Shown: positions 46,615-58,273 of the stretch, piece by piece
Layout: every line of letters begins with the position of its first letter
How positions within the stretch are numbered: position 1 is the first letter of the stretch
Assembly (NCBI GenBank): GCA_949130495.1
Contig: OX422216.1
Location: 100,261,967 to 100,325,966 of the forward strand
DNA: 64,000 nt
From: Sambucus nigra
Lineage: Eukaryota > Streptophyta > Magnoliopsida > Dipsacales > Adoxaceae
Direction of reading: 5' to 3'
Program-made: the position numbers and the translations under genes
Notes under the pieces: model-generated
What the model was told of the DNA's origin: nothing
Database searches by the model: none
The model's input: the letters and a program-made list of their open reading frames with translations, nothing else

Positions 46615-49600
46615 TTTTTTTTTTTGGTAAACATTGAAATATAAAGGGTTACACCGAGATTACATTACATGAAACATAAGCCATTGAGGCGACAGAAATG
46701 ATCATAACAAGACAAAAGATAACATGAAATAACACCATCTATCCTACATAGTGAGAATCCGTAGCATCGTGGTAGGGATCTCCTCGATCTCCACAAAAGT
46801 TTCCTCTTGCACTTTAGCCTCCCGAGCAAGCCAATACGCACCCCGAACCATGCTAGGACTGACATAGATGAAGTCAGCACCAACCACTCTCATAAGCTCG
46901 TAGCAATCGACTCTGATGTTCTCAAAATCCGTTTCCCTGTACTGGACCCCTTTGAATATATCAATAAGCTCATGTGAGGTGGTCTCAACTATGATGTCCT
47001 TCCAACCACGCATCCTCGCCATATTCAGGCCGTGGAACAGACCCTCCATCAGCGCGCGAATAAGAGACGGAGTGCCCTTAAGACGTCCATAGTAGCCGGC
47101 CTTCCATTGTCCTTGGTCGTCAAGGACATAACCCCCAAAATTAGCAATGCGGTATGTTTGGTCAGTGCAAGCTTGAAGTGCCACCTTCGTCTTGCCTTTA
47201 TCACCATACTCCAGAAGACAGAAAAGGGATTCCGGGATCTCGTCATACTCGGTATATTCGTTAACTTGTCTTCTTCCAATCCGTGCTAAACCATCCGCCC
47301 AGATGTTATTTGACCGCCTAATATGGGAGACCTCAATCTCCATCTCTGTCATAATGGTCATGCATTCCTCGATAATGTTAGTCAACGGATGGTTCTGGTG
47401 GCCCTGTCTATTAAGAAACTTCACGGCCTCCAGGCAGTCACTCCGCAGTAGACACCCCTTCCATCCCTTGATTCTCGCCATATTCAGACCATGCAAAATG
47501 CCAACAAGCTCTGCCTTAATGGGGTTGCTATCTCCAATGATCTTGCCACTGAAAACAATAATCCACCGTTGTTCCTTACCACTGACCATGCCACCAAAGC
47601 CTCCAAGTTTACTGAACGGGTAATAGCTGCCATCTGTAAAATCTCGTAACCTGAAAGGGGATAGACACTCGAGGGGAAGTTAGTGATAATGTCCTGAACA
47701 TGGTTTGGGCTAGATTTAGTTTTAACAATATAATCAAGTTCACGTTCTAAAGAAATCGACTTAGCCTAAACCATATTCGGAGAGATATTAACATTGTCAA
47801 AAATGCGTTTGTTGCGTGCAATCCAAATATGCCATAAAGTGGAAATGAAAAGAGTTTGGCCATTATGTATAGGGTTATCCCATATCTTATCTTTTATCCA
47901 GTCAAAAACAAACATGTTATCCTGATTGTTCCCATCCCGTGGTGTTGGAAAATGGTCCCAAACCTTTGTGGCCAGGTGACATTTACGAAGCACATGATCG
48001 ATGTCTTCATCAAATTCACAAAAGTCACACTTTTTGGAATTCGTCATTTGCCTATTGAACCTTTGGCAATTAGTGAGGATTTTCTTATGGAAAATTTTCC
48101 AAAGAAAGATTTTAAGTTTCTGGGGGAATTTCAACTTCCAGATATGTTTCCAGTTAACGAGGCAGGGGGTGTTGAGGTCAATTTTCACAAGGGATTCATA
48201 GGAAGATTTAATCGAGAATTTACCATTGGGGGAGGGTCCCCAACTGGGTCTGTCATTTTGCTTCAAGGTGTGGGGTAAGGGGGTTCCTATGATTACGTTA
48301 GCGATGTCTTTGCTAAAGGTCTCCTTTATGAGTTGTTCGTTCCAGGCCCCATCCCTAATTAGGTCGCCGACAAGCGTCACTGGGGAGTTGATATGGGTAT
48401 TATGAATTTTGGACGTACCCACCCACCAGTCATTGTAGATATTAGTAGACATCCCATCCCCAATAATCCATTTGGTATTTTTAACAAGCTCATTAGTACA
48501 TTTAAAAATGCCCCTCCACACATTGGAAGCATGAGCCTTACGGGTCAAGTTACTAGGATTCTCGTGGGTATTATATTTCGATCTAAGTACACGGACCCAT
48601 AAAGAATTTTTGTCATTCATGATTTTCCACCCAATTTTCGAGACAATGGCACGGTTATTCTCCTCACTGCTCCTAATACCCAGTCCACCAGCCTCTTTGG
48701 GGCTGCACACAGTGCTCCACTTTATGAGGTGCACTTTTTTCTTATCATCCGAATCACCCCATAAGAAATTTCTGTTCAGTTTATCAAGGTTTTCATTTAT
48801 CTTTTTAGGGAATAACGTGGTTTGCATATTGTAGACAGGGATGGCGGAGGTGACAGCCTGGATGAGAGTAGCTCGACCAGCGAGAGAGAGGAGTTTGGAT
48901 TTCCATCCAGCCAGTCTCCTCTGAACCTTCTCTATGATGTGTGTGTAATGGTTACTTGTGACTTTACCATGGATGAGGTTGTTACCAAGGTACATACCAA
49001 GATCATTAGTGATGCTGATACCACACCTTCTGCCAATGTCACACGCACTTTGCCTTGGTATATTAGGGGATACAAAGATTTTAGATTTGGATAGACTAAG
49101 GGTTTGACCAGAAATATCACAAAAGTGTTTTAGAGTTTCCATAACTGTACTACAGCTATTATACGAGGCATCGGAGAACAGAATGAGGTCATCAGCAAAG
49201 AAGAGGTGGGAAATGGTGGGGCCAGAAGGGGAGGCCTTAAGACCCTTCCACTTGCCCTGTTCCACATGATAATTGATAGCCGCCCCCAAATATTCCATAC
49301 ACATGACGAATAGATATGGGGAAAGAGGATCACCCTGTTTAAGGCCTCTCGATGGCTTGAACTTGGGGAGAGGAGCCCCATTCCACAGCACTGCAGTGGA
49401 AGCACTAGTAATGCAGCTAAGGATGAGGTGTCTAAGGTTAGGGTTGATATTGAACCAAACGAGAACACTATCCAAGAAGTCCCAGCTGATTTTGTCATAG
49501 GCTTTTTCGAGATCGATTTTAAAAATAGCACCCCCCTTTTTACCTTTCTTCTTATTAAGCGAGTGTATAATTTCCTGGGTAATAATAATGTTATCCACCG

Positions 49601-50584
49601 ACTGCCGACCCCGAAGAAAGCTGGCTTGATTAGGGATAATGATCTTACAGAGGATTGGGCGGAGCCTACTAACGATTATCTTAGCAAGAATTTTGTACGG
49701 TACATTACAGAGGGTAATAGGCCTAAATTGGGTGATATTTTCCGGATTATCAATTTTCGGAATAAGCGTGATGTGGCTGGAATTAGCATTTTTCGGGAAG
49801 GCAAGGGTCGAGAAACAATCCTTCAAGAAGTTAAGTAGCGAGATTCTCGTAGTCTCCCAAAACGTGTGATAAAAAATGGGCTGGATACCATCCGGGCCCG
49901 GGGCTTTAAGCCCATTCATACTAAACACCGCGCGCCTGACCTCGTCAATAGTTAAGGGTTGGTCAAGAATGTAGTTGTCCATATCTTCGAATCGAGGGTG
50001 ATTGAAGGTAGTGAAGTTGCTATTACTGTTTAGGGGCTGAGTGCTGGTGAAAAGAGATATAAAATAGTTATTCGTGTGGAGTGAGATCTTCTCACTGCTG
50101 TCCACCCACTCCCCCTCAATTTTTAATCTATCTATCTTATTACCACGCCTTCTAATAATAGTAGATGTGTGGAAAATTTTTGTATTTTTATCTCCCTCAC
50201 TAAGACATTTGATGCGGGATTTCTGTTTCCAAAGGAGTTCCTCATGACGGAGAATGTTATTATATTCGTTTTTAAGTTGATTTTCAAGAAGATTCAGGTT
50301 GTGTGAAAAGTGGGCTTCTTGGGCAATCTGGATACCCTTTAGCCTGCGAAGAACGCATTTTTTACTTAGGTTAATGTGGCCATAAACAGCATGGTTCCAA
50401 TGTTTGATTAAGGGGATACAATTATCAAGGTTGTGTTGGAATCCAAGATTTGTATTCCAATTATTTAAGATAATATTCTGGAAATCATTACGTTCAAACC
50501 AACAAGCAAGCAGTCTAAACGGACGAGATATGTAGTTATTAGACTTAGTACCTTCTAAGCTGGTCAACATGGGGCAGTAAGAAT
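46615..50584 (-). mobile_element. 5'-truncated L1 LINE, left copy
   Basis: The poly(A) tail reads as T11 at 46615-46625, a 3' UTR follows, and coding sequence runs leftward from about 50580. The endonuclease and ORF1 are missing. At the truncated end (50585-50630) part of an inverted scrap of the element's own sequence is attached. Near-identical to 53959-57932. Confidence 0.88.
46744..50570 (-). pseudogene. L1 ORF2 (RT, zf-RVT, RNase H x2), inactivated
   Basis: This is the same protein as the right copy (54091-57918) with about a dozen substitutions in the first 934 codons. A Trp-to-stop change (TGG to TAG) ends the frame at 47766. A 1-bp deletion in an A-run near 47638-47641 shifts the following segment, which is open again at 47589-46744 (281 codons). 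RT motifs (KAPGPDGIQP, KIDLEKAYDK, FADDLILF) remain. In the last RNase H-like domain the final catalytic Asp is Tyr (RGAYWLAR versus RGADCLAR). The copy is dead, and this damage arose after or independently of the duplication. Confidence 0.88.
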
Positions 50585-50630
50585 ATTAGGAGCAGTGAGG
50601 AGCAGTGAGGAGAATAACCGTGCCATTGTC
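50585..50630 (+). repeat. Inverted L1 scrap, truncated by duplication junction
   Basis: ATTAGGAGCAGTGAGG, an extra 10-bp repeat, then AGAATAACCGTGCCATTGTC: the reverse complement of L1-internal sequence near 48640-48690. It is cut at TGTC, where the second duplicate begins. Confidence 0.85.
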
Positions 50631-51379
50631 GCATGAATGAGAGGCTCTATGTTCTTTCTAGCCATGGAATGGGTGGTGTAGGATTTATCCAACAAATAAA
50701 AACCATTTCAACACTTAGGATCATTAATTCAATAACAACAACAAACTCTTAGTGATGGTGGTGTCCTAGCCACTACTTATTATGCCGCCATATATGGTCT
50801 ATAAACTCTTACCTATAAAGTCCAACATAGAGTTGAATGTCTCAAATTTTTACCGTCTATTTATTTGATGTAAATTTACATTATACTATCATAATGTATA
50901 AAGTCCAACATTTTCAAATAAAAAGAAACTTTCGGATACTCAGTTAATTTCAACAATACATAATCAACTTCAAACCCTAAATAACAACATTCACCAAATT
51001 TTAATCAATAAATAATAATATTCAATCAACATTTACAATGTACAATTAATTTCAAGCCCTAAATAACAATACACAATAAAGTTCTAGCCCTAAATCAATA
51101 TACACATTCAATATCAACAATACCCGATTAATGTCAAACCTAAATAGATCAACACATAATTAATATTAACACACAACCAAAATAACAACCCACATAATTA
51201 AAATAACACAATTAATATTAACATAACTAAAATAACAACACACAATTAATATTAATACACACAAAAATAATAGGTAAGATTAGGACAATACTTGAAAGCG
51301 AGAGTTAGAGGAGAGAGAGGCAGAGCATGGTGGTTAGAGACAGAGAGAGAAATCGTGAAATGAAAAAAGAGTTGGGACT

Positions 51380-51863
51380 TTTTATGCATAGGGTATGATC
51401 ACGGTTTTATACCTTGACCCCAGGACATGATCTTTTATTTTTTTACACGTCATGAACCTGATCACGGTCTAGGACCGTGGCATGGGTGGTGATGTGTAAA
51501 AAAAGGTCATGCTTTGGAGTCGCATCCTAGGACGGTGACTACCTCCCCTGACAATTTCAAAATGGTCACGGCCCGTGACTGTAACCAATCTCAACTAAAA
51601 CCCTAACATTTGTCATGCTTGTGATCACGGTCCCGGACCATGACCCACTTTGGTGAGAGTTTTGGCGCTCATTTGGTGGCGGGTGTGGTCACGAACCAAG
51701 GTTGTAACCCTTGTGATCACGTCTATGTCAATGATCGAAACTATTTAATGACACACTTTTGCTTGGTCATGGCCTTTGTCACGTGCTTTTGGCTCTTGTC
51801 ATGGTCGTGCGTCATGACCACCTGGTTACGATCTTGGATCGTGATCAATTTGCCTTGACTATT
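51380..51863. repeat. Palindrome-rich subterminal block, duplicate
   Basis: Copy of 44060-44545 within the right duplicate, nearly identical. Confidence 0.7.
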
Positions 51864-51883
51864 CTCGATTTGTGGTGTACTGT

Positions 51884-52072
51884 ACAGATTTTCATAGTTT
51901 GAGATAAAATATTTTGAATGCATCTCAATTATTACGATATGATATCAACTCCCTATTTATTTTGTGAACCTTTCAATAGTGGTAAATTCGAAATTTCAAT
52001 CTCTCGTGATCAAAATGAACATAACTCACCAAAATTTCTAGTAAGCTCTACGAACCGACATTCATATAAATA

Positions 52073-52115
<43 letters not shown>

Positions 52116-53958
52116 TAAACATAAAGCATTCTCACAAACATGATTCTCATTTCAAAATGAATAAGAAAATTCTTTATTAATCAAAATAACATGTCCTTAC
52201 ATGGTTTTAAGAAATGTCACATGATAAGAATGATATTTTAAATTTTAAATTTTTTTATATTTTAATATTGGAACTTGGTTAATCTTAATAATAAAATATG
52301 CTAATTTTTTCACTTACGGTGTTCATTGTTTACTTTTCTCAATGAGTCCAAAGTGTGTTTAGATTACTTGAGGATGTCATTCAGTTGAATTTCACGGAAT
52401 TCTAGTTATTATAAAGACCCTAGATGACTTCGAAAAACCCCATCTTCATTCGTGCTTATAATTTTTGTTATTTAAGGATATATACATAAAGATAGAAACT
52501 TCATTATGGACGTCAGACCATTATAAGAGGTTATAAATCACTTTACATTTTGCCTCATTGTTGTTATTAAAATACATCACGTTTCCCAGCACATTTCGAG
52601 GATCATTAATGAGGATGAGGTCTTTAGACAGTCCTAACACCATTAAAATTAATCTGTGTATAAACCACAACAATATTATGTTAATTGCACATGGATTTAT
52701 GTGTACAAATGATTGGATTTTGGTTGGTTGGCATGGTTAATTAATTCAAATTTTCAATTAATATGAAAAAATAATCGAGACAAGATCCAGATAATCATTA
52801 TAAGGATTGAATTTGTTTCACTTGTGGTGATGACTTCAAGTTTATCTTAGAACTTGTGGTGTGTGTTACTTTTTATAAATGATATATTCAACATGTTTCC
52901 CGTAGTAGAATATCAATAAAATGACTTTTAATAAATTCTTAGTATAGCGGGCCTATATATTTTTTTTCCTTTTTTATATTAGGAATGTGTTTAAATAATA
53001 TTTTAGTACACGTGCAAAAAACATTTCAATATAAAGAAAGCGTGTTTATGTTTTTGGTATATTATTAATATTCATTTGTCCCACAACATTTATTAACTTT
53101 TTTTACGTTCTTTGATTATATTCCACAAGATGAGTTACAGTGTACATGGATCTTCAAAAGCATGATAATGGGTCAAAGACTAATTATATCCTTGAAATGA
53201 AAAATAATAGAATGTGTGAGAAACTACAAAAAGTTGTAGTCATAAGAGCTGCCATCTATATTGTGACGTCGAGGATACTATATATAAGCTATAAACATGT
53301 TAGTTAAGACATAGATATGTCAAGTAATAATGACGAATTAGTGTCATGTATAATAGGTCCAGTATATCGACCAAAAAAAAAAGTATAATAGGTCAAGTAA
53401 GAACTCGACACAGACTTTATGTGAAGGACCTTCAAGGATTTAATAAAGATTTATTTGTCATCATTTTTATATTTTTATTTTTTTAATTATTAATTTTAAA
53501 TGGGACAGTGTCATTCTCAGCAGAAATAATGATGAGTAGTTACAAAAAAGTTATAAGCAATTTTGAGTGATTATATAGATTTTTTATAATTCAAAAAACA
53601 TATGAAAATAAAGCCTAAATACATTTTTATAGATGAAATTTCAGCAAAAAAAACTATTTAATAAATGATACATTTAGAATAATGAGACTGAATTCCCTAT
53701 TATAAAATCACCAGTAGGGATTACGTTACTTTTAATAGAAATATCATTAATCGAAGTTTAATGATTAATTATTTTTTGTCCCTTGCAGAATGTTTAGCAC
53801 AAATTTCTATGCATTGAGGATGAGTTATAAATCCTTATTGAAATTCGATTATGGAACTGAAAGTCTGAAGTAGCAAGAGCGTGTAAAGGAACTCCTCTTA
53901 TGACAACATAAGAAGTGACATTCTTTCTTGAAAGAGTTATTGGGATTGCTGTAATATA
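51884..53958. other. AT-rich spacer, duplicate copy
   Basis: Same as 44565-46610, with the (AT)n tract expanded to about 19 units at 52075-52112. No gene. Confidence 0.55.
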
Positions 53959-56900
53959 TTTTTTTTTTTTTTGGTAAACATTGAAATATAAAGGGTTACA
54001 CCGAGATTACATTACATGAAACATAAGCCATTGAGGTGACAGAAATGATCATAACAAGACAAAAGATAACATGAAATAACACCATCTATCCTACATAGTG
54101 AGAATCCGTAGCATCGTGGTAGGGATCTCCTCGATCTCCACAAAAGTTTCCTCTTGCACTTTAGCCTCCCGAGCAAGACAATCCGCACCCCGAACCATGC
54201 TAGGACTGACATAGATGAAGTCAGCACCAACCACTCTCATAAGCTCGTAGCAATCGACTCTGATGTTCTCAAAATCCGTTTCCTTGTACTGGACCCCTTT
54301 GAATATATCAATAAGCTCATGTGAGGTGGTCTCAACTATGATGTCCTTCCAACCACGCATCCTCGCCATATTCAGGCCGTGGAACAGACCCTCCATCAGC
54401 GCGCGAATAAGAGACGGAGTGCCCTTAAGACGTCCATAGTAGCCGGCCTTCCATTGTCCTTGGTCGTCAAGGACATAACCCCCAAAAGTAGCAATGCGGT
54501 ATGTTTGGTCAGTGCAAGCTTGAAGTGCCACCTTCGTCTTGCCTTTATCACCATACTCCAGAAGACAGAAAAGGGATTCCGGGATTTCGTCATACTCGGT
54601 ATATTCGTTAACTTGTCTTCTTCCAATTCGTGCTAAACCATCCGCCCAGATGTTGTTTGATCGCCTAATATGGGAGACCTCAATCTCCATCTCTGTCATA
54701 ATGGTCATGCATTCCTCGATAATGTTAGTCAACGGATGGTTCTGGTGGCCCTGTCTATTAAGAAACTTCACGGCCTCCAGGCAGTCACTCCGCAGTAGAC
54801 ACCCCTTCCATCCCTTGATTCTCGCCATATTCAGACCATGCAAAATGCCAACAAGCTCTGCCTTAATGGGGTTGCTATCTCCAATGATCTTGCCACTGAA
54901 ACCAATAATCCACCGTTGTTCCTTACCACTGACCATGCCACCAAAGCCTCCAAGTTTACTGAACGGGTAATAGCTGCCATCTGTAAAAATCTCGTAACCT
55001 GAAAGGGGATAGACACTCGAGGGGAAGTTAGTGATAATGTCCTGAACATGGTTTGGGCTAGATTTAGTTTTAACAATATAATCAAGTTCACGTTCTAAAG
55101 AAATCGACTTAGCCCAAACCATATTCGGAGAGATATTAACATTGTCAAAAATGCGTTTGTTGCGTGCAATCCAAATATGCCATAAAGTGGAAATGAAAAG
55201 AGTTTGGCCATTATGTATAGGGTTATCCCATATCTTATCTTTTATCCAGTCAAAAACAAACATGTTATCCTGATTGTTCCCGTCCCGTGGTGTTGGAAAA
55301 TGGTCCCAAACCTTTGTGGCCAGGTGACATTTACGAAGCACATGATCGATGTCTTCATCAAATTCACAAAAGTCACACTTTTTGGAATTCGTCATTTGCC
55401 TATTGAACCTTTGGCAATTAGTGAGGATTTTCTTATGGAAAATTTTCCAAAGAAAGATTTTAAGTTTCTGGGGGAATTTCAACTTCCAGATATGTTTCCA
55501 GTTAACGAGGCAGGGGGTGTTGAGGTCAATTTTCACAAGGGATTCATAGGAAGATTTAATCGAGAATTTACCATTGGGGGAGGGTCCCCAACTGGGTCTG
55601 TCATTTTGCTTCAAGGTGTGGGGTAAGGGGGTTCCTATGATTACGTTAGCGATGTCTTTGCTAAAGGTCTCCTTTATGAGTTGTTCGTTCCAGGCCCCAT
55701 CCCTAATTAGGTCGCCGACAAGCGTCACTGGGGAGTTGATATGGGTATTATGAATTTTGGACGTACCCACCCACCAGTCATTGTAGATATTAGTAGACAT
55801 CCCATCCCCAATAATCCATTTGGTATTTTTAACAAGCTCATTAGTACATTTAAAAATGCCCCTCCACACATTGGAAGCATGAGCCTTACGGGTCAAGTTA
55901 CTAGGATTCTCGTGGGTATTATATTTCGATCTAAGTACACGGACCCATAAAGAATTTTTGTCATTCATGATTTTCCACCCAATTTTCGAGACAATGGCAC
56001 GGTTATTCTCCTCACTGCTCCTAATACCCAGTCCACCAGCCTCTTTGGGGCTGCACACAGTGCTCCACTTTATGAGGTGCACTTTTTTCTTATCATCCGA
56101 ATCACCCCATAAGAAATTTATGTTCAGTTTATCAAGGTTTTCATTTATCTTTTTAGGGAATAACGTGGTTTGCATATTGTAGACAGGGATGGCGGAGGTG
56201 ACAGCCTGGATGAGAAGAGCTCGACCAGCGAGAGAGAGGAGTTTGGATTTCCATCCAGCCAGTCTCCTCTGAACCTTCTCTATGATGTGTGTGTAATGGT
56301 TACTTGTGACTTTACCATGGATGAGGTTGTTACCAAGGTACATACCAAGATCATTAGTGATGCTGATACCACACCTTCTGTCAATGTCACACGCACTTTG
56401 CCTTGGTATATTAGGGGATACAAAGATTTTAGATTTGGATAGACTAAGGGTTTGACCAGAAATATCACAAAAGTGTTTTAGAGTTTCCATAACTGTACTA
56501 CAGCTATTATACGAGGCATCGGAGAACAGAATGAGGTCATCAGCAAAGAAGAGGTGGGAAATGGTGGGGCCAGAAGGGGAGGCCTTAAGACCCTTCCACT
56601 TGCCCTGTTCCACATGATAATTGATAGCCGCCCCCAAATATTCCATACACATGACGAATAGATATGGGGAAAGAGGATCACCCTGTCTAAGGCCTCTCGA
56701 TGACTTGAACTTGGGGAGAGGAGCTCCATTCCACAGCACTGCAGTGGAAGCACTAGTAATGCAGCTAAGGATGAGGTGTCTAAGGTTAGGGCTGATATTG
56801 AACCAAACGAAAACACTATCCAAGAAGTCCCAGCTGATTTTGTCATAGGCTTTTTCGAGATCGATTTTAAAAATAGCACCCCCCTTTTTACCTTTCTTCT

Positions 56901-57932
56901 TATTAAGCGAGTGTATAATTTCCTGGGTAATAATAATGTTATCCGCCGACTGCCGACCCGGAAGAAAGCTGGCTTGATTAGGGCTAATGATCTTACAGAG
57001 GATTGGGCGGAGCCTACTAACGATGATCTTAGCAAGAATTTTGTACGGTACATTACAGAGGGTAATAGGCCTAAATTGGGTGATATTTTTCGGATTATCA
57101 ATTTTCGGAATAAGCGTGATGTGGCTTGAATTAGCATTTTTCGGGAAGGCAAGGGTCGAGAAACAATCCTTCAAGAAGTTAAGTAGCGAGATTCTCGTAG
57201 TCTCCCAAAACGTGTGATAAAAAATGGGCTGGATACCATCCGGGCCCGGGGCTTTAAGCCCATTCATACTAAACACCGCGCGCCTGACCTCGTCAATAGT
57301 TAAGGGTTGGTCAAGAATGTAGTTGTCCATATCTTCGAATCGAGGGTGATTGAAGGTAGTGAAGTTGCTATTACTGTTTAGGGGCTGAGTGCTGGTGAAA
57401 AGAGATATAAAATAGTTATTCGTGTGGAGTGAGATCTTCTCACTGCTGTCCACCCACTCCCCCTCAATTTTTAATCTATCTATCTTATTACGACGCCTTC
57501 TAATAATAGTAGATGTGTGGAAAATTTTTGTATTTTTATCTCCCTCACTAAGCCATTTGATGCGGGATTTCTGTTTCCAAAGGAGTTCCTCATGCCGGAG
57601 AATGTTATTATATTCGTTTTTAAGTTGATTTTCAAGAAGATTCAGGTTGTGTGAAAAGTGGGCTTCTTGGGCAATCTGGATACCCTTTAGCCTGCGAAGA
57701 ACGTGTTTTTTACTTAGGTTAATGTGGGCATAAACAGCATGGTTCCAATGTTTGATTAAGGGGATACAATTATCAAGGTTGTGTTGGAATCCAAGATTTG
57801 TATTCCAGTTATTTAAGATAATATTCTGGAAATCATTACGTTCAAACCAACAAGCAAGTAGTCTAAACGGACGAGATATGTAGTTATTAGACTTAGTACC
57901 TTCTAAGAGGGTCAACATGGGGCAGTAAGAAT
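53959..57932 (-). mobile_element. 5'-truncated L1 LINE, right copy
   Basis: The poly(A) tail is T14 at 53959-53972. Coding sequence extends to the end of the endonuclease: the codons before the first ATG read S-Y-C-P, matching the C-terminal SDHCP of L1 endonucleases. At 57933 the sequence switches to an inverted scrap of the element's own interior. No clear target duplication was found. Confidence 0.88.
54091..57918 (-). CDS. L1 ORF2-type RT with two RNase H-like domains
   Basis: Open for 1275 codons. RT domain ~220-500: KAPGPDGIQP (222-231), KIDLEKAYDK (351-360), GLRQGDPLSPYLF and FADD (458-461). A zf-RVT module spans ~777-875 with C848, C851, H859 and C864. RNase H-like domain 1 (~975-1100) has all four expected acidic residues: D980, E1021, D1045 and D1093. 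A second homologous domain (~1130-1255) aligns at D1137, E1176, T1198 and D1246, so the third catalytic Asp is Thr. The protein would reverse-transcribe LINE RNA and degrade the RNA strand. It lacks the endonuclease and ORF1, and the first ATG is internal to the ancestral ORF2, so it is not a complete element. It is intact compared with the left copy. Expression is unknown. Confidence 0.88.
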   Translation of the reverse strand: MLTLLEGTKSNNYISRPFRLLACWFERNDFQNIILNNWNTNLGFQHNLDNCIPLIKHWNHAVYAHINLSKKHVLRRLKGIQIAQEAHFSHNLNLLENQLKNEYNNILRHEELLWKQKSRIKWLSEGDKNTKIFHTSTIIRRRRNKIDRLKIEGEWVDSSEKISLHTNNYFISLFTSTQPLNSNSNFTTFNHPRFEDMDNYILDQPLTIDEVRRAVFSMNGLKAPGPDGIQPIFYHTFWETTRISLLNFLKDCFSTLAFPKNANSSHITLIPKIDNPKNITQFRPITLCNVPYKILAKIIVSRLRPILCKIISPNQASFLPGRQSADNIIITQEIIHSLNKKKGKKGGAIFKIDLEKAYDKISWDFLDSVFVWFNISPNLRHLILSCITSASTAVLWNGAPLPKFKSSRGLRQGDPLSPYLFVMCMEYLGAAINYHVEQGKWKGLKASPSGPTISHLFFADDLILFSDASYNSCSTVMETLKHFCDISGQTLSLSKSKIFVSPNIPRQSACDIDRRCGISITNDLGMYLGNNLIHGKVTSNHYTHIIEKVQRRLAGWKSKLLSLAGRALLIQAVTSAIPVYNMQTTLFPKKINENLDKLNINFLWGDSDDKKKVHLIKWSTVCSPKEAGGLGIRSSEENNRAIVSKIGWKIMNDKNSLWVRVLRSKYNTHENPSNLTRKAHASNVWRGIFKCTNELVKNTKWIIGDGMSTNIYNDWWVGTSKIHNTHINSPVTLVGDLIRDGAWNEQLIKETFSKDIANVIIGTPLPHTLKQNDRPSWGPSPNGKFSIKSSYESLVKIDLNTPCLVNWKHIWKLKFPQKLKIFLWKIFHKKILTNCQRFNRQMTNSKKCDFCEFDEDIDHVLRKCHLATKVWDHFPTPRDGNNQDNMFVFDWIKDKIWDNPIHNGQTLFISTLWHIWIARNKRIFDNVNISPNMVWAKSISLERELDYIVKTKSSPNHVQDIITNFPSSVYPLSGYEIFTDGSYYPFSKLGGFGGMVSGKEQRWIIGFSGKIIGDSNPIKAELVGILHGLNMARIKGWKGCLLRSDCLEAVKFLNRQGHQNHPLTNIIEECMTIMTEMEIEVSHIRRSNNIWADGLARIGRRQVNEYTEYDEIPESLFCLLEYGDKGKTKVALQACTDQTYRIATFGGYVLDDQGQWKAGYYGRLKGTPSLIRALMEGLFHGLNMARMRGWKDIIVETTSHELIDIFKGVQYKETDFENIRVDCYELMRVVGADFIYVSPSMVRGADCLAREAKVQEETFVEIEEIPTTMLRILTM

Positions 57933-57996
57933 ATTAGGAGCAGTGAGGAGCAGTGAGGAGAATAACCGTGCCATTGTCTCGAAAATTGGGTGGAAA
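57933..57996 (+). repeat. Inverted L1 scrap at 5' junction
   Basis: Reverse complement of 55975-56029 in the same L1 (TAACCGTGCCATTGTCTCG matches CGAGACAATGGCACGGTTA), with CAGTGAGGAG duplicated at 57941-57960. This is a fold-back or template-switch product at the 5' end of the insertion. Confidence 0.88.
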
Positions 57997-58047
57997 TTGT
58001 GAGAATATTCTCTTCACATGACTAAAATTGTGAGAATATTCTCTTCA
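57994..58047. repeat. 23-bp direct repeat
   Basis: AAATTGTGAGAATATTCTCT and three further bases occur at 57994-58016 and 58025-58047, separated by 8 bp. Each holds the palindrome GAGAATATTCTC. This could be slippage or an excision footprint. Confidence 0.75.
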
Positions 58048-58273
58048 TTTCTCTCTTCTTTTTCATTTTTAAATTTTAGTCAGTTCGATTCCCAACGGGG
58101 TAAAAGGAATTCTTATAATTGCTAATAAAATATTTTGTTGGATTGTTCTATTTTGAAGGTAATTGGTTAAAAAGTTTGAACCCAAATTCTTGTAGCGGGG
58201 ACAAATAAAAGTGTAAACAAAGTGATTTTTCAATGTCTTAATCCATCATAAATTTATGATTCAGTTTTATTTA

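Larger units (their letters stand above)
43309..50626. repeat. 7.3-kb tandem duplication, left copy
   Basis: This block is repeated almost base for base at 50627-57974 in direct orientation. It starts at TGTCGCATGAATG and ends before the TGTC at 50627. Length is 7318 bp versus 7348; a shorter (AT)n accounts for much of the difference. It contains AT-rich DNA, the right palindrome-rich block, a spacer and a broken L1. Confidence 0.93.
50627..57974. repeat. 7.3-kb tandem duplication, right copy
   Basis: Direct repeat of 43309-50626. TGTC occurs at all three boundaries (43309, 50627, 57975), giving a 4-bp microhomology junction. Differences seen by eye are scattered substitutions, small indels and a longer (AT)n at 52075-52112. 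Confidence 0.93.

Noticed and set aside
47192..50000. Many plus-strand frames of 60-143 codons opposite the L1 ORF (also 54379-57628)
   Set aside because: They mirror the conserved minus-strand RT/RNase H coding sequence, repeat identically in both duplicates and have no domain of their own.
57994..58047. 23-bp direct repeat as the L1 target duplication
   Set aside because: Both copies lie on the same side of the L1, so they cannot flank it; no copy is beside the poly(A) end.
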